Assembly (NCBI GenBank): GCA_965221575.1
Contig: CBDCSM010000014.1
Coordinates: 620,001-684,000 of the forward strand
Reading direction: 5' to 3'
Source: JAPPHA01 sp965221575
Lineage (GTDB): Bacteria; Pseudomonadota; Alphaproteobacteria; Rhodobacterales; Rhodobacteraceae
DNA length: 64,000 bases
The notes under the pieces: model-generated
Seen by the model: the letters and a program-made list of their open reading frames with translations, nothing else
Told to the model about the DNA's origin: nothing
The model's database searches: none
Made by a program: the position numbers and the translations under genes
Part shown: piece after piece, positions 1 through 7,670 of the stretch
Layout: each line of letters starts with the position of its first letter
How positions within the stretch are numbered: position 1 is the first letter of the stretch

Positions 1-176
1 ATCCCCTCCTGCTTGAGCCATTGGCTGAAGCAGGCTGCCAGCAGAAGCCGCCGATGAATCGAACTGGATGCATAACCTTGGGCACTGGCAAAGCTCGCGA
101 ACCCGTCAAGGAAGACCGCAAGCGGGCCGTCAGGTGTCCGTGACAAGACGAACTGGTTGTTGATGGTATGCTTCAT
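1..176 (-). CDS. RIT tyrosine recombinase A, N-terminal part (cut by window edge)
   Basis: This is the first 58 codons of a tyrosine recombinase reading off the left edge, starting at an ATG (174-176) behind an AAAGGAG-type ribosome site. The first 20 residues (MKHTINNQFV and on) equal those of the ritA of RIT2 at 11185. After that the two differ at several positions, for example VFLDGF against AAFLDAF and SSSIHRR against HRTIHRM, so this is a related but distinct RIT rather than a fresh copy. The visible part is the N-terminal DNA-binding region; the catalytic residues lie outside the window. By family precedent it would act with RitB and RitC on the element ends. Confidence 0.75.
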   Translation of the reverse strand, partial: MKHTINNQFVLSRTPDGPLAVFLDGFASFASAQGYASSSIHRRLLLAACFSQWLKQEG

Positions 177-304
177 GATGAACTCCTTTCTCCCCGTGCG
201 GGGTTGATGATTGGAGCCCGGATTATGTCGTGTAAAAGTCGAAATTCTTCAGGAAAAACATGATCAAAGGAATCTAACCCGACATAAAAAAGAACTCGAT
301 ATTA
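1..304 (-). mobile_element. RIT element (RIT0), ritA-side terminus, continues left of window
   Basis: This segment is the reverse complement of about 11058-11360 (start of RIT2) with scattered differences. Shared parts are the outer core TAATATCGAG, the inner inverted pair around TTATGTCG, and the start of a ritA-type recombinase. The outermost core ends at 304. The expected flanking palindrome is displaced to 2898-2929 by a 2593-bp IS91-type insertion. Only one end is visible, so size and intactness are unknown. Confidence 0.8.
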
Positions 305-311
305 TGAATAG

Positions 312-348
312 GCTTTTATGGATCGTGCGTAGCACGGTCGATAAAAGC
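312..348. repeat. Terminal hairpin of IS91-type element, copy 1
   Basis: GCTTTTAT at 312-319 pairs with ATAAAAGC at 341-348, and the inner arms (GGATCGTGC against GCACGGTC) pair with few mismatches. In IS91 elements a hairpin downstream of the transposase marks the origin (oriIS), and this one has that position. It recurs at 61869-61905. Confidence 0.7.
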
Positions 349-615
349 ATTGAGCTGAGCCGCGCTCGCTGACGGTGAGGATCTATGGGAATTCTATTCG
401 CCGAGGCGAACTCTATCGCGCCAATCTGATGGGCTTTGCTCCCGGCGTCGATGCTGCTGCGATGGTCATGGCCGGATCCGGGCCGAGAATCTCCGCGATA
501 CCGCGACCTGGGACGGCATCATTCGCCGCTGCGAGAACGATGCGCGCAGCCGGAGCCTGCCCTGGCCGAGCATCGAAACGGGACCGGGTCCGGATCACCT
601 TGTGAGACTGCATCA

Positions 616-1833
616 TCATGGGGGAGGCCTTGGCCATGGCACTTGCCACACGGTCTCGGGTGGCGCCTTGGAAATGGGGACCTGCCGCAGCGGGCCGTGC
701 CCGCAGTGTTCGCAGACGGTGATGTCCTTCCCGGTCAGGCGCAGCATCATCGCCTGCGTGCTTTCCGGTACGAACGGTTCGGGCTCCGGCTGACCGAGCA
801 GCTCCCGGCAGCGGGCAATCTTGCTGGCGCGGAAGCGATTGGCGAGCAACCCGTAGTGGCGCAGCCGGGTGAAGCCGTGCGGCAGCACATGCAGGAGAAA
901 CCGGCGGATGAATTCGTCGGCATCGAGCCGCATGACCTTGACCTTGTTGCCGTTCGCGTAGTCGCGCCAGCGGAAGCGGACGTTCTCGCCGTCGAAATCG
1001 ACGAGACGGTGATTGGAGATCGCCGTCTTGTGCGTGTAGCGCCCGAGGTAGCCCAGCACTTGGCCGGTGTCCGCGAACGGGGCTTTGGTATAGACGACCC
1101 AATCCCTGGACCTCAGCGCGGCTGTCAGATGCGCGAAGGCGTGATCGTCGTCACTGTCGGGATTGGAGCGGAGCTCGCCATTGCGACGCGCCGTGGCGAG
1201 AAAGTCGAGATACTTTCCACGGAAGACCTTCGACAGCGCCCTGGTGGGGAACAGGAAGCCTTTCCGGGTCGGGGAGAGCCAGCGATCCTTGTCCGGGCTC
1301 AGGCCGCCATCGGTGACGATGCAGTGGACATGGATGTGCTGTCCGAGGTTCTGTCCCCAAGTGTGCAGCACCATGGTGATGCCGAGTTCACCGCCGAGCC
1401 AGCGGGGATTGTGGCCGAATTCGAGCAGGGTGCGGGACGCGGCCTTGAAGAGCAGCTTGTAGATGGTGGCGGGGTTCGCCTGGGCGAGAGGATTGAGTTC
1501 GTGCGGCAGCGTGAACACCACGTGCCAGTAGCCGATGTCGAGCAGGTTGGCGCATTGCTTCTCGACCCACTGGGTCTGTGCGAGCGACTGGCACTTGGGG
1601 CAGTGCCGGTTCCGGCACGAGGCATACTGGATCGTCACCGCGCCGCATTCGTCGCATTGGGTCTTGAAGCCGCCGAGCGCGGCTGTGCGACAGTGTATCA
1701 GGTCGTTCACGACCCGGTGCTGTTGAGGCAACAGCGGATGCGCCGCGCCATAGTCATCGGCGCGTGCGCGCAGGATGTCGGCCACTTCCAGCGCCGGCCG
1801 TTTGGCCGGCGCTGCGTGGTCTGCATGAGCCAC
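616..1833 (-). CDS. IS91 family HUH transposase, copy 1
   Basis: A 405-aa rolling-circle transposase. The N-terminal zinc-binding region has paired cysteines (CDECG and CRNRHCPKC, about residues 60-80). The HUH metal-binding motif HIHVHC follows at about 170. The catalytic tyrosine region YLGRYTHK (about 260) is typical of single-Tyr IS91-type enzymes. Length matches the family (about 400 aa). It would nick the origin end and transfer one strand to a target. The start lies 3 bp after the recombinase stop at 1837, so the two genes are one operon. About 260 bp between the stop and the terminal repeat carry no gene. The protein is identical to that of copy 2. Confidence 0.93.
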   Translation of the reverse strand: MAHADHAAPAKRPALEVADILRARADDYGAAHPLLPQQHRVVNDLIHCRTAALGGFKTQCDECGAVTIQYASCRNRHCPKCQSLAQTQWVEKQCANLLDIGYWHVVFTLPHELNPLAQANPATIYKLLFKAASRTLLEFGHNPRWLGGELGITMVLHTWGQNLGQHIHVHCIVTDGGLSPDKDRWLSPTRKGFLFPTRALSKVFRGKYLDFLATARRNGELRSNPDSDDDHAFAHLTAALRSRDWVVYTKAPFADTGQVLGYLGRYTHKTAISNHRLVDFDGENVRFRWRDYANGNKVKVMRLDADEFIRRFLLHVLPHGFTRLRHYGLLANRFRASKIARCRELLGQPEPEPFVPESTQAMMLRLTGKDITVCEHCGHGPLRQVPISKAPPETVWQVPWPRPPP

Positions 1834-1836
1834 GGC

Positions 1837-2691
1837 TCAGGCCGGAACGGCCTTCGGGAACTCCAGCAGATCCAGCGGGGACGGCGTGGCGCTTGTCTTC
1901 TCGCGGGCGAGATGCAGGTAGCGCATGGTCGAACGGATCGAGCCATGACCGAGACGACGCTGAATGACCGGGAGTTCGACCCCCGCTTCCAGAAGCCCCG
2001 TTGCGTAGCAATGCCTCAACGTGTGTATGCCGCCGGACTTGGTAATCCCGGCCTTCCGCTTCGCTTTACGGTACATGTATCCTGCGCCGTCGCGGGCCAT
2101 CGGCCGGTCGCAATACCGGCTGGGGAACAGCCAGGACTCGGGGCGTTGGTGACGCCAGTAGTCACGCAATTGCACGAGAAGCCGCTGCGAGAGCGGGACG
2201 TAGCGGTCCTTGTTTCCCTTGCCCTGGTCGATGCGCAGGCACATCCGTCCGGAATCAATGTCCGAGACCTGCAAATGGCAGATCTCGCTCGCCCGGAGCC
2301 CCGCGGCATAGGCCGTCATCAACACGGCACGATGCTTGATGTTGGTGGTGACCGAAAACAGGCGCACCAACTCGTCGTGGTTGAGGATCTCGGGCAGCTT
2401 CGAAGGCGTCTTGGCTCCTGGCACATAGAAATGCGGGTCCGGCCGACCGAGCGTGATGCGGTACAGAAAGCGGATCCCGTGCCGCATGCAGTTGCAGCTC
2501 TGCCAGGTCAGTCCACGCTCCTCGTGAAGGTGGAGCAGGTAGTTCTGTACCTCCTGTGCAGAGATCTTCTCGGGGCTGCGCTTGTAGTAGCGCGCAAGCC
2601 CGGAGACGGAGTTGAGATACAAACGCATCGTGTTCTCGGCCAGGCCGCGAACAGTCATGTCGTCCACCATTCGTTTGCGTAACGGTGTCAT
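1837..2691 (-). CDS. IS91-associated tyrosine recombinase, copy 1
   Basis: A 284-aa XerC/D-like recombinase. The N-terminal SAM-like core-binding domain begins MTPLRKRMVDDMTVRG. Catalytic motifs are AAGLRASEI (first Arg), HTLRHCYATGL (His and second Arg), RRLGHGSI (His) and a nucleophile in MRYLH. It is the first gene of a two-gene operon with the transposase, and the upstream spacer contains AAGGGAGAAGACCC just before the ATG. Such recombinases accompany a subset of IS91-type elements, with a role in transposition that is poorly defined. Here both copies of the element lie at RIT core sites, which are recombinase-type sites, so this protein may direct insertion (inference). Confidence 0.9.
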   Translation of the reverse strand: MTPLRKRMVDDMTVRGLAENTMRLYLNSVSGLARYYKRSPEKISAQEVQNYLLHLHEERGLTWQSCNCMRHGIRFLYRITLGRPDPHFYVPGAKTPSKLPEILNHDELVRLFSVTTNIKHRAVLMTAYAAGLRASEICHLQVSDIDSGRMCLRIDQGKGNKDRYVPLSQRLLVQLRDYWRHQRPESWLFPSRYCDRPMARDGAGYMYRKAKRKAGITKSGGIHTLRHCYATGLLEAGVELPVIQRRLGHGSIRSTMRYLHLAREKTSATPSPLDLLEFPKAVPA

Positions 2692-2897
2692 GGGTCTTCT
2701 CCCTTGAAGTGTGATTGGTCATGGAAAACACCGGCACCTGTCGCGACCGGCGCATCCACGACGGATTGTCACCAAACGAGAGAGAGATGGAAACGCCTCA
2801 GTGCGCCAACAGAAGACGTTGAATTCCGCGATGGCCGCTGTTCAGGGGCATGCCAAACCTGTCAGCACCCACCGCCGCGGAACGCGGCTCAGTTCAA

Positions 2898-2929
2898 TGA
2901 CGCTAATGTCTTGCACGAGATTAGCGTCA
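2898..2929. repeat. RIT0 boundary palindrome (32 bp, two mismatched pairs)
   Basis: Outer 6-bp arms TGACGC and GCGTCA are perfectly inverted. Inner 10-bp arms TAATGTCTTG and CACGAGATTA are inverted with two mismatches. The right outer arm continues in frame into the broken recombinase gene at 2930-3092, so GCGTCA is target sequence. The 6-10-10-6 layout matches the palindromes at 7639, 14473 and 59288. Confidence 0.8.
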
Positions 2930-3092
2930 CGCAGTAGCAACCCATTTGCATGAACGCGGGGCGCCGATCAGTGTGGTCCAGGATCTTCTCGGACACAAGT
3001 CCCCGGATTCGACACGTGTCTACGCCCGGACTACCGGAACCATGTTCCGCAAACTCGATCATCCGGTGGCCAGGTTCGCAAGCGCCGCCTGA
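2930..3092 (+). pseudogene. Tyrosine recombinase, C-terminal fragment
   Basis: About 54 codons in one open frame: AVATHLHERGAPISVVQDLLGH, then KSPDSTRVYA and a tail ending at TGA 3090-3092. The segment matches the end of a XerC/D-like domain, with the box LLGH and the Tyr of VYA. The start is missing because RIT0 inserted at the preceding Leu-Arg-His segment; GCGTCA plus the next C encode part of it. The gene stops 3 bp before the GTG of the IS91 transposase, so it was the partner recombinase of that element, as in the 2593-bp element. Confidence 0.75.
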
Positions 3093-3095
3093 GCG

Positions 3096-4331
3096 GTGGC
3101 TGACAACAGTCCCGGCGTGGCGGACATCTTCCGCCAGGCCGGGCCCGCATTCCGTGCGCGCCTCGCGGGCGCGCTCGATGCCGTTGCGCTGAAGATCATG
3201 GACTGTATCGAGCGCTGCCGGACGGCGGCACTCGGCGGCACCGTCTACCAGTGCACCGATTGCGGCCATGTGCATGCCGTCTGGAAGTCCTGCGGCAACC
3301 GCCACTGTCCGTCCTGCCAGGGTGCCGCCGCGCACAAGTGGATGGAGAAACAGGCGGCCTGCGTCCTGCCGGTTCCCTATTTCCACATCGTCTTCACCCT
3401 GCCGCGGCCGCTCGCCCGGATCGCGATGCAGAACCGCAAGACGGTGTTCAATATCCTGTTCCGCACCGCGGCCGAGACCCTGAAGACCATCAGTGCCGAT
3501 CCCCGGCGCTTCGGGGCCAGGATCGGCGGCACCGCAGTGCTGCACACCTGGAACCAGAAAATGGAATGGCACCCGCACCTGCACTGCCTGGTGCCCAATG
3601 GCGGTTTCGACACTGCCACCGGACAGTGGAAGGTCGGAAGCGACAGTTTCTTCGCTCCCGTCAAGGTGCTCGCAAGCTTCTTCCGCCGACGCGTCCTCGA
3701 GGAACTCGCAAAAGCCCATGCCGGACAGGAACTGGAGTTCCACGGCGCAATCGCTCACCTTGCCTGTCCCCGCGCCTTCGCCCGCGTGCTGAAGCAGGCC
3801 CGAAAGGTCAACTGGAACGTCCATGCCAGACCCCCATTCAACGGACCCGCAGCGGTAATCCGATACCTCTCGAGATATACCCATCGCATCGCAATCTCCG
3901 ATGCCCGGATCCTGTCCCTCGACGACGACACCGTCACCTTCCGCTGCCGCAAGCCGACAGCGAAAGCCAGCGACAGGCCGACATACGGCACCATGACCCT
4001 GAGCGTCGATCAGTTCATCCGGCGCTTCCTGATGCATCGCATCCCGACAGGATTCCACCGTATCCGGCACTTTGGCATCCTGGCCAACTCCAACCGGGCC
4101 AGGACTCTCGAGGCCGTCCCGGAAGCCGACCACCGCGAAACCCGACAGGCAATCAGTGACGAAACCGGAACCGGGGAGACGGCCAGCCCGGAGGCCCCGG
4201 CCTGTCCGAACTGCGGCAAACCCTCCAGGCCCGTCCTGACCATCGGAAGACACCCCACCGACAAGGAGGTGGCCCGGGCAATGGAGATCATCCGGAAGCG
4301 CGGGCCTCCCCATCCTTGCGAGATGACATGA
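3096..4331 (+). CDS. IS91 family HUH transposase (second type)
   Basis: A 411-aa rolling-circle transposase starting with GTG. It has a zinc-binding N-terminus (CTDCG, then CGNRHCPSC), the HUH motif HPHLHC at about residue 168, and the tyrosine region YLSRYTHRIAIS at about 260. A C-terminal Cys pair (CPNCG, about 375) suggests an extra zinc knuckle. It has only moderate similarity to the transposase at 616-1833, so the two elements are different. The C-terminal tail is rich in Thr, Glu and Pro. It should be catalytically intact, but its partner recombinase is destroyed. Confidence 0.9.
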   Translation: MADNSPGVADIFRQAGPAFRARLAGALDAVALKIMDCIERCRTAALGGTVYQCTDCGHVHAVWKSCGNRHCPSCQGAAAHKWMEKQAACVLPVPYFHIVFTLPRPLARIAMQNRKTVFNILFRTAAETLKTISADPRRFGARIGGTAVLHTWNQKMEWHPHLHCLVPNGGFDTATGQWKVGSDSFFAPVKVLASFFRRRVLEELAKAHAGQELEFHGAIAHLACPRAFARVLKQARKVNWNVHARPPFNGPAAVIRYLSRYTHRIAISDARILSLDDDTVTFRCRKPTAKASDRPTYGTMTLSVDQFIRRFLMHRIPTGFHRIRHFGILANSNRARTLEAVPEADHRETRQAISDETGTGETASPEAPACPNCGKPSRPVLTIGRHPTDKEVARAMEIIRKRGPPHPCEMT

Positions 4332-4598
4332 AGACAGACAGCATCCAGCGAATCCAGCGACCCCGGGATCGCCACGGGCCCGCTCGTGCCCGGCTCGCCA
4401 AGCCGACAAGAACGGCGCGAAATGTCGCTGTCTCCGGACCCGTTACTTCCGCAGGAGACGGACCGGACACACTGTTCGGGACATCCAGCCCCCGAAGATC
4501 CCCCGCATCAAACGGGATCAACCGACCAGGCTGAAAACCAGGAATCAACTTTCTACCAGTGGCGAGGTCGTGCCAAACGCGACTTCGTTCAAATCGGC
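4332..4598. other. Non-coding 3' part of second IS91-type element
   Basis: There is no convincing gene between the transposase stop and the terminal hairpin. The short open frames here have no recognisable domain. Confidence 0.5.
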
Positions 4599-4626
4599 TT
4601 AGTGTCGGCGTTTCAGCCAACACTAA
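4599..4626. repeat. Terminal hairpin of second IS91-type element
   Basis: TTAGTGTCGGC (4599-4609) pairs with GCCAACACTAA (4616-4626) with one mismatch and a 6-nt loop. Its position downstream of the transposase and next to CAAG fits an IS91 origin end. Confidence 0.65.
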
Positions 4627-4627
4627 C

Positions 4628-4638
4628 CAAGACATTAT
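4628..4638 (+). repeat. Solitary RIT core half-site
   Basis: CAAGACATTAT is identical to the outermost right arm of RIT2 (14490-14500) and matches the arm in the RIT0 palindrome (2903-2912, inverted). It abuts the end of the second IS91-type element. No recombinase genes belong to it here, so it may be a remnant or chance. Confidence 0.4.
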
Positions 4639-4662
4639 GTACGCCTCGTTCCGGCAAGGCCA

Positions 4663-4908
4663 ATGACCATGAAATGCGACCAATGCGGCGCCGAGACACG
4701 TGTCCGGCACCTGCTCGCCGTTCCGCGCGTCGAGGCCGTCCCGCGGGACAACCTTCATGCCGTCCCAAGCTCGGCGCACGTCCTCTGGGTCTGCAGTCGA
4801 TGCAATGGAGGCAGTCCGGCGCAAAAACCACAGAGGACAACCGATGCCTGGGGCACCTGCCTGATCTGCGGCTGGAGCGATGTCCGTTGCCATTGCGACG
4901 ATATCTGA
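4663..4908 (+). CDS. Small cysteine-rich (zinc-ribbon-like) protein
   Basis: An 81-aa protein with four Cys pairs or near-pairs: CDQC (about 5-8), CSRC (about 45-48), CLIC (about 67-70) and the C-terminal CHC. This spacing suggests one or two zinc ribbons, so a nucleic-acid-binding or scaffold role is possible. I do not recognise a named family. It ends about 20 bp before the recombinase at 4931 and reads the same way, so the two may be co-transcribed. The start at 4663 is the first in-frame ATG; MKCDQC two codons later is an alternative. Confidence 0.5.
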   Translation: MTMKCDQCGAETRVRHLLAVPRVEAVPRDNLHAVPSSAHVLWVCSRCNGGSPAQKPQRTTDAWGTCLICGWSDVRCHCDDI

Positions 4909-4930
4909 CCAACCTGCGGCTGGGACCACA

Positions 4931-5923
4931 ATGATGACCATCGTACGAAAGACCGGCGCCCGGATCGTGGCCGGGTCCGCCGCCGTCGCGGTGGGCATCG
5001 TTCCTGCCGCCGTCGCCGTCGCCGGAGATGTCGGCCGCCGGGCCTGGGTGGATTTCTTCGCCGCGCAGATCCGGAACCGGAATACCCGCCAGGCCTACGC
5101 GCGCGCAGCGCATCGTCTTTTCGACTGGCTCGAGGAATACGGAATCGACGACGTCGTCGACATCGAACCGGTTCACATCGCGGTGTGGCTGGAGGAACGA
5201 ATGCGCGAGGCATCCCGTCCGACGGTCAAGCAGGAGCTGGCCGGGATTCGACGGCTCTTTGACTGGCTGACCGTCCGCCAGGTGGTTTCGTCATCGCCGG
5301 CTGCCGCCGTCCGTGGTCCGAAGCATACTGTTCGACGCGGGACGACGCCGATCCTCTCCACCGCCGAATGCCGACGCTTCCTGCAGTCCATCCCGGTGGA
5401 AACCGTCGGAGGGTTGCGCGACCGCGCCCTGATCGCGACCATGACGTACAGCTTCGCGCGAATTTCCGCGGCACTGGCGATGAACGTGAAGGACGTCTTC
5501 CTCACCGAAAGCCGTCTCTGGCTGCGCCTGCACGAGAAAGGTGGCAAGGTGCTGGAAGTTCCCTGCCATCACAACCTCGAGGCCTATCTCCGGGACTACA
5601 TCGAGGAGGCAGGAATCGGCCTCGACCGTGACGGCCCCCTCTTCCGCGCGCTCCACCGCGACGGCTCGCTATCCGAGCGCCGGTTCAACCGGCACCGCGC
5701 TCGTGAAATGCTCCGGCGACGGGCGCAGGCCGCAGGGATTTCGACCGAGATCTGCAATCACTCGTTTCGGGCGACTGGAATTACCGCCTACCTGGAAAAC
5801 CCGGAAGCTCGGGTCGAGGTGGCGCAGTACCTGGCCGGGCATGCAGACCCCAAGACGACGAAGCTCTATGACCGGCGCGACGATCGTGTTTCCCTCGACG
5901 AGATCGAGAGGATCGGAATATGA
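4931..5923 (+). CDS. Tyrosine recombinase/integrase
   Basis: About 330 aa. After a hydrophobic Ala/Val-rich N-terminus comes a core-binding domain (about 40-120: FFAAQIRNRNTRQAYARA). The catalytic domain has FARISA (first Arg), LHEKGGKVLEVPCHH (Lys beta-hairpin), HSFRATGIT (His and second Arg), LAGHADPKTT (His) and the tyrosine LYDRR. All catalytic residues are present. I chose the ATG pair at 4931/4934; an earlier ATG at 4880 would overlap the small upstream gene. The hydrophobic N-terminal stretch is unusual for the family. A 53-bp piece of a close relative survives at 58409. It is a stand-alone integrase; its substrate is unknown. Confidence 0.85.
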   Translation: MMTIVRKTGARIVAGSAAVAVGIVPAAVAVAGDVGRRAWVDFFAAQIRNRNTRQAYARAAHRLFDWLEEYGIDDVVDIEPVHIAVWLEERMREASRPTVKQELAGIRRLFDWLTVRQVVSSSPAAAVRGPKHTVRRGTTPILSTAECRRFLQSIPVETVGGLRDRALIATMTYSFARISAALAMNVKDVFLTESRLWLRLHEKGGKVLEVPCHHNLEAYLRDYIEEAGIGLDRDGPLFRALHRDGSLSERRFNRHRAREMLRRRAQAAGISTEICNHSFRATGITAYLENPEARVEVAQYLAGHADPKTTKLYDRRDDRVSLDEIERIGI

Positions 5924-6450
5924 GGCACGCATTGCGGCGCCCGAATTTCAAGCCACATGCCAAGGGTCCGGGGGGCGCGTTGATATGGCGTGAGCATTCC
6001 TTCAAGGTCGACAACGGCCGAGCCATTGTTTGTCCATTGGGCGACAAACACCGTGAATCGGGTCGAAATCAACGGATTTCGGCCGAGATCCGCGCCCCGG
6101 AATCGCTCTCTCGTGCTGCTGAGCACAAAATGCACGGGATTTATTTACCCGCGAAGGGCCTGAGAATGCGCCGTAGCGAACGACGCCAGGGTTGCTCTGG
6201 TGCGGAAATACCTGAATGCCGTTCAGCCCACCGCTATTTTGGCTTTGAAAAGGCCTTGCGGGGGCTGTGACTACACTCACCGAATGCCGGGTGGTCAGCA
6301 ATGTGACCGCCGACAAGTACTGGCAACAACAAAAGTACAGGAAAACACCGCTCGCCGCTCGCGAACAGTTGACGATCTGACTGCATTTGGTTATCTATAA
6401 GGCAGTTCGGGATTTCGATCACCGAGTTCTCCTTAGGGAGATCCATATAG
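5924..6450. other. No recognisable gene
   Basis: Open frames in this stretch have no domain I recognise and poor coding character. It ends at the terminator of the mazF-like gene. Confidence 0.4.
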
Positions 6451-6475
6451 AAAGGCGGCGCAAGCCGCCTTATCT
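6451..6475 (-). terminator. Rho-independent terminator of the split mazF-like gene
   Basis: AAGGCGGC and GCCGCCTT form an 8-bp GC-rich stem with a 4-nt loop. On the minus strand it is followed by TCTAT rather than a long U-run. The toxin stop codon (6470-6472) lies at the base of the stem. It now lies 9 kb from the rest of its gene. Confidence 0.7.
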
Positions 6476-6485
6476 TTTGCTGGTA
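6470..6485 (-). pseudogene. mazF/pemK-like toxin, last codons (separated by insertion)
   Basis: Removing the insertion (6486-15460 plus one copy of GGTA) joins 15461 to 6485. The toxin frame then ends Asn-Pro-Thr-Ser-Lys-Arg-stop, followed directly by the terminator. The main fragment is at 15461-15835. Confidence 0.7.
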
Positions 6486-6725
6486 GAGCCTCTTGCAAAA
6501 TTATTGAGTTGAGCAACCGATGAACAGGGCTGAGTTCCTGGCGCGGGCTTGCACGCGACCGTGAACCCCGGAATCCCCGGATTTTCGGCTTTCCCACCCG
6601 ATTCGCGGGAAAAACAGACGAAAATGCCGGAGCGCAGGCCGGGTTTGACCGTTCGCCGGCTTCTTCAGGGCGTTTCCAGAGGAAATCGTGGACGCCGGAA
6701 CCGTCCCGAAGGACGGGGAGGCGCG

Positions 6726-7644
6726 TCAGGGAGGCACAACGAGGCGCATCAACTGGTCAACCGTCAGCGCGAGCACGCCGAACATGAGATGGCAAAATAC
6801 TTTCGCGTGTCCCCGGACACGCACATGGCGGGCACCGAACTCGTCCTTGAGACGGGCATTGCTCCGCTCGACCCCGGAACGGATCCGGTAGCGAACACTC
6901 TCAGGCATGACAAGACCGCACACGCGCCGTGCCCGGGCCTCGCGCTTCAGGTCCCGCTTGAGCTCCGTGTCACGCCGCGGGTTGACGTCGATGATCGGGA
7001 CGTGGCCAAGGCGTTCGCTCATCGCGTGGATCTCGCTGGCATCATAGGCCGCGTCCATGAGGTCATAGAGATTGGTCACGCGTCCGGCACTCATCGTCGC
7101 AAGAGGGATCGCCACCTGGCTGTCGTGGACCGATGCCGAGGTCAGGATGGCACTCACCGGCACGCCGCAATCGGCCGTGTCGAGGTGTAATTTGTAGCCT
7201 CTCCAGCTGACGAGGAAGCCTTTGGCGTTCTTCTTCGCGCCGTGATCACACGCGCGCGGCAGGTCATCGAGCATCTCCTCGAGGCTCATGCCATTCGACT
7301 GACGTTCGAGACGCCCGGGTTCCTTCGCCACTTCCTCGCCCTTGCGGGGACGACCGCGCTTGCGCTTCGGTTTCTCCACGGTTGCCGGTTTCGGTGCCGG
7401 CTTCTCCCGCCCCTCGATCGCCGTCGAGTCCCGCGAGACATGGCCGATCAGTTCCTCCCCCAGGGCATCCTTCACCAGTGCTTCGTGCATGCGCTCCGCA
7501 AGGCGGGCCTCGGAAAACTCGGAAAACGCTCGCGAAAAGGTCGCCTCGCTCGGGATCGCGCTGACACGCGACCAACCGCACAGCCGGCGTAACGGCGCGT
7601 CAACCATGAGCCTGTCAATCAAATCTCGGGTTGTTGGCAGGTCC
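6726..7644 (-). pseudogene. DDE transposase, C-terminal part (interrupted by RIT1)
   Basis: About 305 codons continuing the N-terminal part at 15092-15324. At the join the protein reads AKAIWDLPTTRDL, and the codons around GGACCT match exactly when RIT1 is removed. Visible motifs are RDSTAIEGREK (first Asp), TDAADCGV-like strand LDTADCGVPVSA, YDLMDAAYDASEI (second Asp) and RSGVERSNARLKDE (Glu). A basic Pro/Lys-rich linker (KPKRKRGRPRKGEE) precedes the second half of the catalytic domain. The protein cannot be made from one reading frame now. It is most like IS4/IS1182-type transposases. Confidence 0.85.
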
Positions 7645-7670
7645 AAATGTTGCGCGCAACATTTGGACCT
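7639..7670. repeat. RIT1 boundary palindrome (32 bp, perfect)
   Basis: Outer arms AGGTCC and GGACCT flank inner arms AAATGTTGCG and CGCAACATTT with no central gap. AGGTCC is target sequence, repeated directly at 15092-15097 on the far side of RIT1. The terminal core CTATGTTGCGG follows at 7671. Confidence 0.92.

Larger units (their letters stand above)
305..2897 (-). mobile_element. IS91-type element with tyrosine recombinase, copy 1 (2593 bp)
   Basis: The element carries a recombinase gene and an IS91-type HUH transposase gene, both on the minus strand. Copy 2 at 59320-61912 has exactly the same length and identical proteins; the one difference I found is synonymous, near 1696. The recombinase-side end reads TTGAACTGAGCCGCG inward. 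The transposase-side end has a related subterminal repeat (ATTGAGCTGAGCCGCG) followed by a 37-nt hairpin and CCTATTCA. Its flanks are the RIT0 outer core (to 304) and a 32-bp palindrome (2898-2929), so it sits inside the terminal site array of RIT0. Boundaries come from comparing the two copies. Confidence 0.88.
2930..4627 (+). mobile_element. Second IS91-type element, 5' part removed by RIT0
   Basis: It contains the C-terminal end of a tyrosine recombinase gene (to 3092), a distinct IS91-type transposase (3096-4331) and a terminal hairpin (4599-4626). This is the same gene order as the 2593-bp element, but the proteins differ clearly. Its left part lies beyond RIT0, outside the window. The right end abuts CAAG (4628), one of the two tetranucleotides known as IS91 targets. 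Confidence 0.7.

Noticed and set aside
436..2682. Very long plus-strand open frame (748 codons) opposite the IS91 transposase and recombinase, also at 59535-61781
   Set aside because: It lies fully antisense to two well-supported genes, has shadow-type composition, and the one nucleotide difference between copies changes it (Cys/Gly) while being silent in the transposase.
2889..4409. 506-codon minus-strand frame across the second IS91 transposase
   Set aside because: Antisense to the HUH transposase, and it crosses the RIT palindrome and the broken recombinase gene.
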